Positions 61,626 to 64,000 of a DNA stretch of 64,000 nt are shown one piece after another (the stretch's first letter is position 1; every line of letters starts with the position of its first letter). Under the pieces are notes generated by a model, which worked only from the letters and a program-made list of their open reading frames with translations, was not told where the DNA came from and made no database searches. The stretch is from contig JAEWWT010000024.1 of assembly GCA_023396225.1 (NCBI GenBank), positions 1-64,000 on the forward strand. Reading direction: 5' to 3'. The translations under genes were made by a program, and so were the position numbers. The stretch comes from Bacillota bacterium (GTDB lineage: Bacteria > Bacillota > Clostridia > Oscillospirales > Ruminococcaceae).

Positions 61626-64000
61626 TGTTATCACTTTCCTTTCCGTTGAGAATATGGTCAAGCAGTTCCTCTGTGTTTTCTGCATATGTTCTAACCGATA
61701 CATTAGGGTAGTTTCCGCATACAGATTTATAATCGCAGTATGAACATGGACTTTTACCTTTATTTACAAGAGGAACAGCCTTAATATCTCCGTTATTGAG
61801 TGAAACAGCCATGTCTTTGAGCAACTTTTCAGAATATGTATGCAGATTTTCTATCTGTTCTGCTGTAATGAGTTTTGAGAATTTTGTAAATGAATCCTTT
61901 GTGCGTTTTACAGGGATATATATGCCTTGTACGTTCTTTTCCATTGCTTCCAGAACAGTTTCATCCTCAAGCACAACACCGCTCATCTTATAAGTCTTGT
62001 TCTTTGCTGTAGTAATTTCGTCCTCATCAGGATATCTTGGAAGAGTGGCTTCCGTAGATTTTGCAGGCATATAAAGCACACCCGCAGGCTGACATTCTGA
62101 ATAGTCGCCCTTGCCATAAACAACAGAAAACATATACAAAAGCATCTGCATATTAACCCCGTAAACAAGGTCATCAAATGAGAATGTCTTTATTCCCGAT
62201 TTGTAGTCAATTACTCTAAGATAAGTCTTTCCATCAGTTTCAAAGGTATCAATTCTGTCAACAGTACCGACAAAAAATATCTTTGTACCGTCACTTGCAG
62301 TAACTTTTGCCGGGTATTGTTTTCCGTCAGCGGAGATTTTGTATTCAAATTCCTTTGGGACAAAATCTGATTGTGCAAGTTCTTCCTGAAGATGTTCAAC
62401 AATCTGCGCAGAAGCATCTGCAATTCTTGAAAATGCGGCCTTGAATCGCTTTGACTTGCCGTAATCTCCGCCAAGTTGTTCTGTGTAATATTCGTCAAGT
62501 GTATCTTTAATAAGCTTTTTTATTTGCGTACCTTTAAGCGAAATAAACGACTGCTTGTCATTCTCATTCATAATTTTACAGAGACAGTAATGTATAGCTG
62601 AACCGAGTTCAGGACTGTTAAGTTCAATTTTTCTCTTTGGGAAAATGTTCAGTCCGCTTCTGCAAAAATATTTGAACGGACATATATTGTAACTTTCAAA
62701 TCCGGTTGCAGAGACATACATCTTCTTTCCGAACAAGGCTTCACCAGTTTTGCCGTCAAGTTTATGCATACAAGTGAGGGTTATGCTGTCAAGATAGTCA
62801 AGCTTTACAGCATATTCAGGTATTTCTTTCAGCACACTTCTTATTGAAGCAGATACCTTGTCCGTCCTGCTGTATTCCTGAACAAAGCTGTAATATGCTG
62901 AAGCAGGGGATGTACAGAAGTATAACAGACCAATATCATTATCCTTAGAAATAATATTTTCATTGAACATATTCTCAATCTGGCTTACTGCAAATGACGG
63001 ATACATAGCTTTGCCTGAAATGTCTGCAAGAGGGTAGGATATAAAAAGCATTTCTGACGGTGCAGAAAAAGTGTTGTATGCAACAAAACGCTCCTCTGCA
63101 ATTCTATCTTCTATTCCGCCCGAAAGTTTTAGTCCGGATTGTTCTAGCAAGTTTCTGTCCCTGTCTGAAAAAATGCCCGTAGTTTTAGGAGAAAAAGGAA
63201 GTATTCCTTCATTTACGCCTATTATAAATACAACAGCAGGATCAGCAAGACGAGACATGTTTGCCGCCGCAAAAGTAACGCAGTCAAGCGTCTGCGGCGG
63301 CAAGGATACACTTTGCTTTGACATTACAGTGCTGAAAAGATCAGCAAACTGTTTGAGTGAAAGTGTATATCCATCAAGTATTTTATAGAGTGATTCCATG
63401 CATGAGCAAATCATTTCCCAAAGCTGTTTAAGCTCTCGTACTGCTGTTATTACAGCTGAATCACTTCCGTTGTAATTTGTAATTTTCTCTTTAATAACAT
63501 TTGAAAGTTTAATACTGTCAAAGAATGCAAAAAGGTTTTTGCAGATAACTCCGCCGTCAGTGTCCTTACAACTATCACGCAGTTCATTGAGAGGTTCAAT
63601 AATTGCTTTACGGACACTTTCTGCTGTTCCTTCTTCATCTCTGATAAAAGGCTCGCTCCACATATTTCCCTCGACGTTCCATTTGTAGACATAGTCTTCT
63701 GCAGCGGAAATATCGTCAGGATAAATACCTGTCATATCTGTTTTTATGTATCGCAGAATATCTTCGGTGTGATACTTTTCTGAAGATGCAATTTCAAGTG
63801 CGGAACAAACAAAGATTACCAATGACTTGTGCATTACAGAATCATTTTTATCCATGAAAACAGGAATTTCATAACGTTCAGCTGCCGCTTCAAAAACAGA
63901 GTTATAGCTTTCAGGATTTCTTGAAACAACGGCAATATCACTGTAATGATAGCCATTTTCCATAACAAGATGTTTTATCTGTGCGCAGACAACATCAGCT
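61615..64000 (-). CDS. addB: Helicase-nuclease subunit B, 5' end outside window
   Basis: About 794 C-terminal residues; the frame remains open to the window edge, so the start (and the N-terminal Walker A) is not seen; 63963 is an internal Met. The inactive-helicase core is present (GVNEGILPFSPKTTGIFSDR) and the C-terminal nuclease domain has VIDYKSG and the four-Cys iron-sulphur staple: CPFKYFC upstream, CSYCDYKSVC at the C-terminus. Its nuclease cuts the strand opposite to the one cut by AddA. Confidence 0.95.
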   Translation of the reverse strand, partial: ADVVCAQIKHLVMENGYHYSDIAVVSRNPESYNSVFEAAAERYEIPVFMDKNDSVMHKSLVIFVCSALEIASSEKYHTEDILRYIKTDMTGIYPDDISAAEDYVYKWNVEGNMWSEPFIRDEEGTAESVRKAIIEPLNELRDSCKDTDGGVICKNLFAFFDSIKLSNVIKEKITNYNGSDSAVITAVRELKQLWEMICSCMESLYKILDGYTLSLKQFADLFSTVMSKQSVSLPPQTLDCVTFAAANMSRLADPAVVFIIGVNEGILPFSPKTTGIFSDRDRNLLEQSGLKLSGGIEDRIAEERFVAYNTFSAPSEMLFISYPLADISGKAMYPSFAVSQIENMFNENIISKDNDIGLLYFCTSPASAYYSFVQEYSRTDKVSASIRSVLKEIPEYAVKLDYLDSITLTCMHKLDGKTGEALFGKKMYVSATGFESYNICPFKYFCRSGLNIFPKRKIELNSPELGSAIHYCLCKIMNENDKQSFISLKGTQIKKLIKDTLDEYYTEQLGGDYGKSKRFKAAFSRIADASAQIVEHLQEELAQSDFVPKEFEYKISADGKQYPAKVTASDGTKIFFVGTVDRIDTFETDGKTYLRVIDYKSGIKTFSFDDLVYGVNMQMLLYMFSVVYGKGDYSECQPAGVLYMPAKSTEATLPRYPDEDEITTAKNKTYKMSGVVLEDETVLEAMEKNVQGIYIPVKRTKDSFTKFSKLITAEQIENLHTYSEKLLKDMAVSLNNGDIKAVPLVNKGKSPCSYCDYKSVCGNYPNVSVRTYAENTEELLDHILNGKESDNNVS

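Noticed and set aside
1..64000. CRISPR array, tRNA or rRNA gene, prophage or intact insertion sequence
   Set aside because: No regularly spaced repeats, cloverleaf genes, phage structural genes or transposase genes were found anywhere in the window.

Overview
The window looks like a chromosomal segment from a low-GC Gram-positive anaerobe of class Clostridia, most like the Ruminococcus group of Oscillospiraceae. This is inferred from the gene order (rnc, radical SAM gene, smc and ftsY in a row; yqeG/nfo/aroQ/pepP/efp in a row; infC-rpmI-rplT behind an L20-type leader), from AGGAGG-type ribosome binding sites, and from protein style. No rRNA or tRNA gene was seen, so the genus is an inference.

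Left end (1-4.0 kb) is a scarred accessory block. It holds a 5'-truncated RHS protein whose tip matches the motifs of the Ntox21 toxin family, an abutting AT-rich presumed immunity gene, a displaced rhs core scrap with a 40-bp deletion, a small HTH protein, and a head-to-head junction between an XRE-type regulator remnant and the C-terminal third of feoB.

4.0-20.8 kb is a mixed region: an EAL-CBS-GGDEF signalling protein, a patatin-like lipase, a secreted choline-binding-repeat protein, a 2537-residue secreted protein (transglutaminase-like domain plus eight beta-solenoid-like modules), a MerR/GyrI-type regulator with a 19-bp-spacer promoter, a serine beta-lactamase-family hydrolase, and an unusual fusion of a xylose-isomerase-like TIM barrel with an acyl-CoA synthetase.

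21-25 kb is a compact spermidine operon, speD-speA-speE-speB. It covers arginine to agmatine to putrescine to spermidine and sits behind a near-consensus promoter. prfB follows, without the usual frameshift site, convergent with metK. metK has a SAM-I riboswitch, and the next gene, the riboflavin transporter ribU, has an FMN riboswitch.

28.8-64 kb is almost entirely minus-strand housekeeping. Read in the direction of transcription, it begins with addB-addA and a membrane-anchored HTH protein. Next comes the infC-rpmI-rplT operon with an apparent AUA start for infC. Then follow trmH-dprA-topA-Zn ribbon-trmFO-VOC, plsX-rnc-radical SAM-smc-ftsY-rdgB-yhbY-nadD-yqeK-rsfS, three small membrane proteins, leuS, rpsU, and finally yqeG-nfo-lipoprotein-aroQ-pepP-efp-CD1247-like.

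The items most worth a second look are the TIM barrel/acyl-CoA synthetase fusion, the giant modular transglutaminase protein with no visible surface anchor, the RHS toxin tip and its immunity gene, the FtsY with its acidic tail at the wrong end, and the three-gene Q/N-rich membrane cassette. No CRISPR array, complete transposon or prophage was found.
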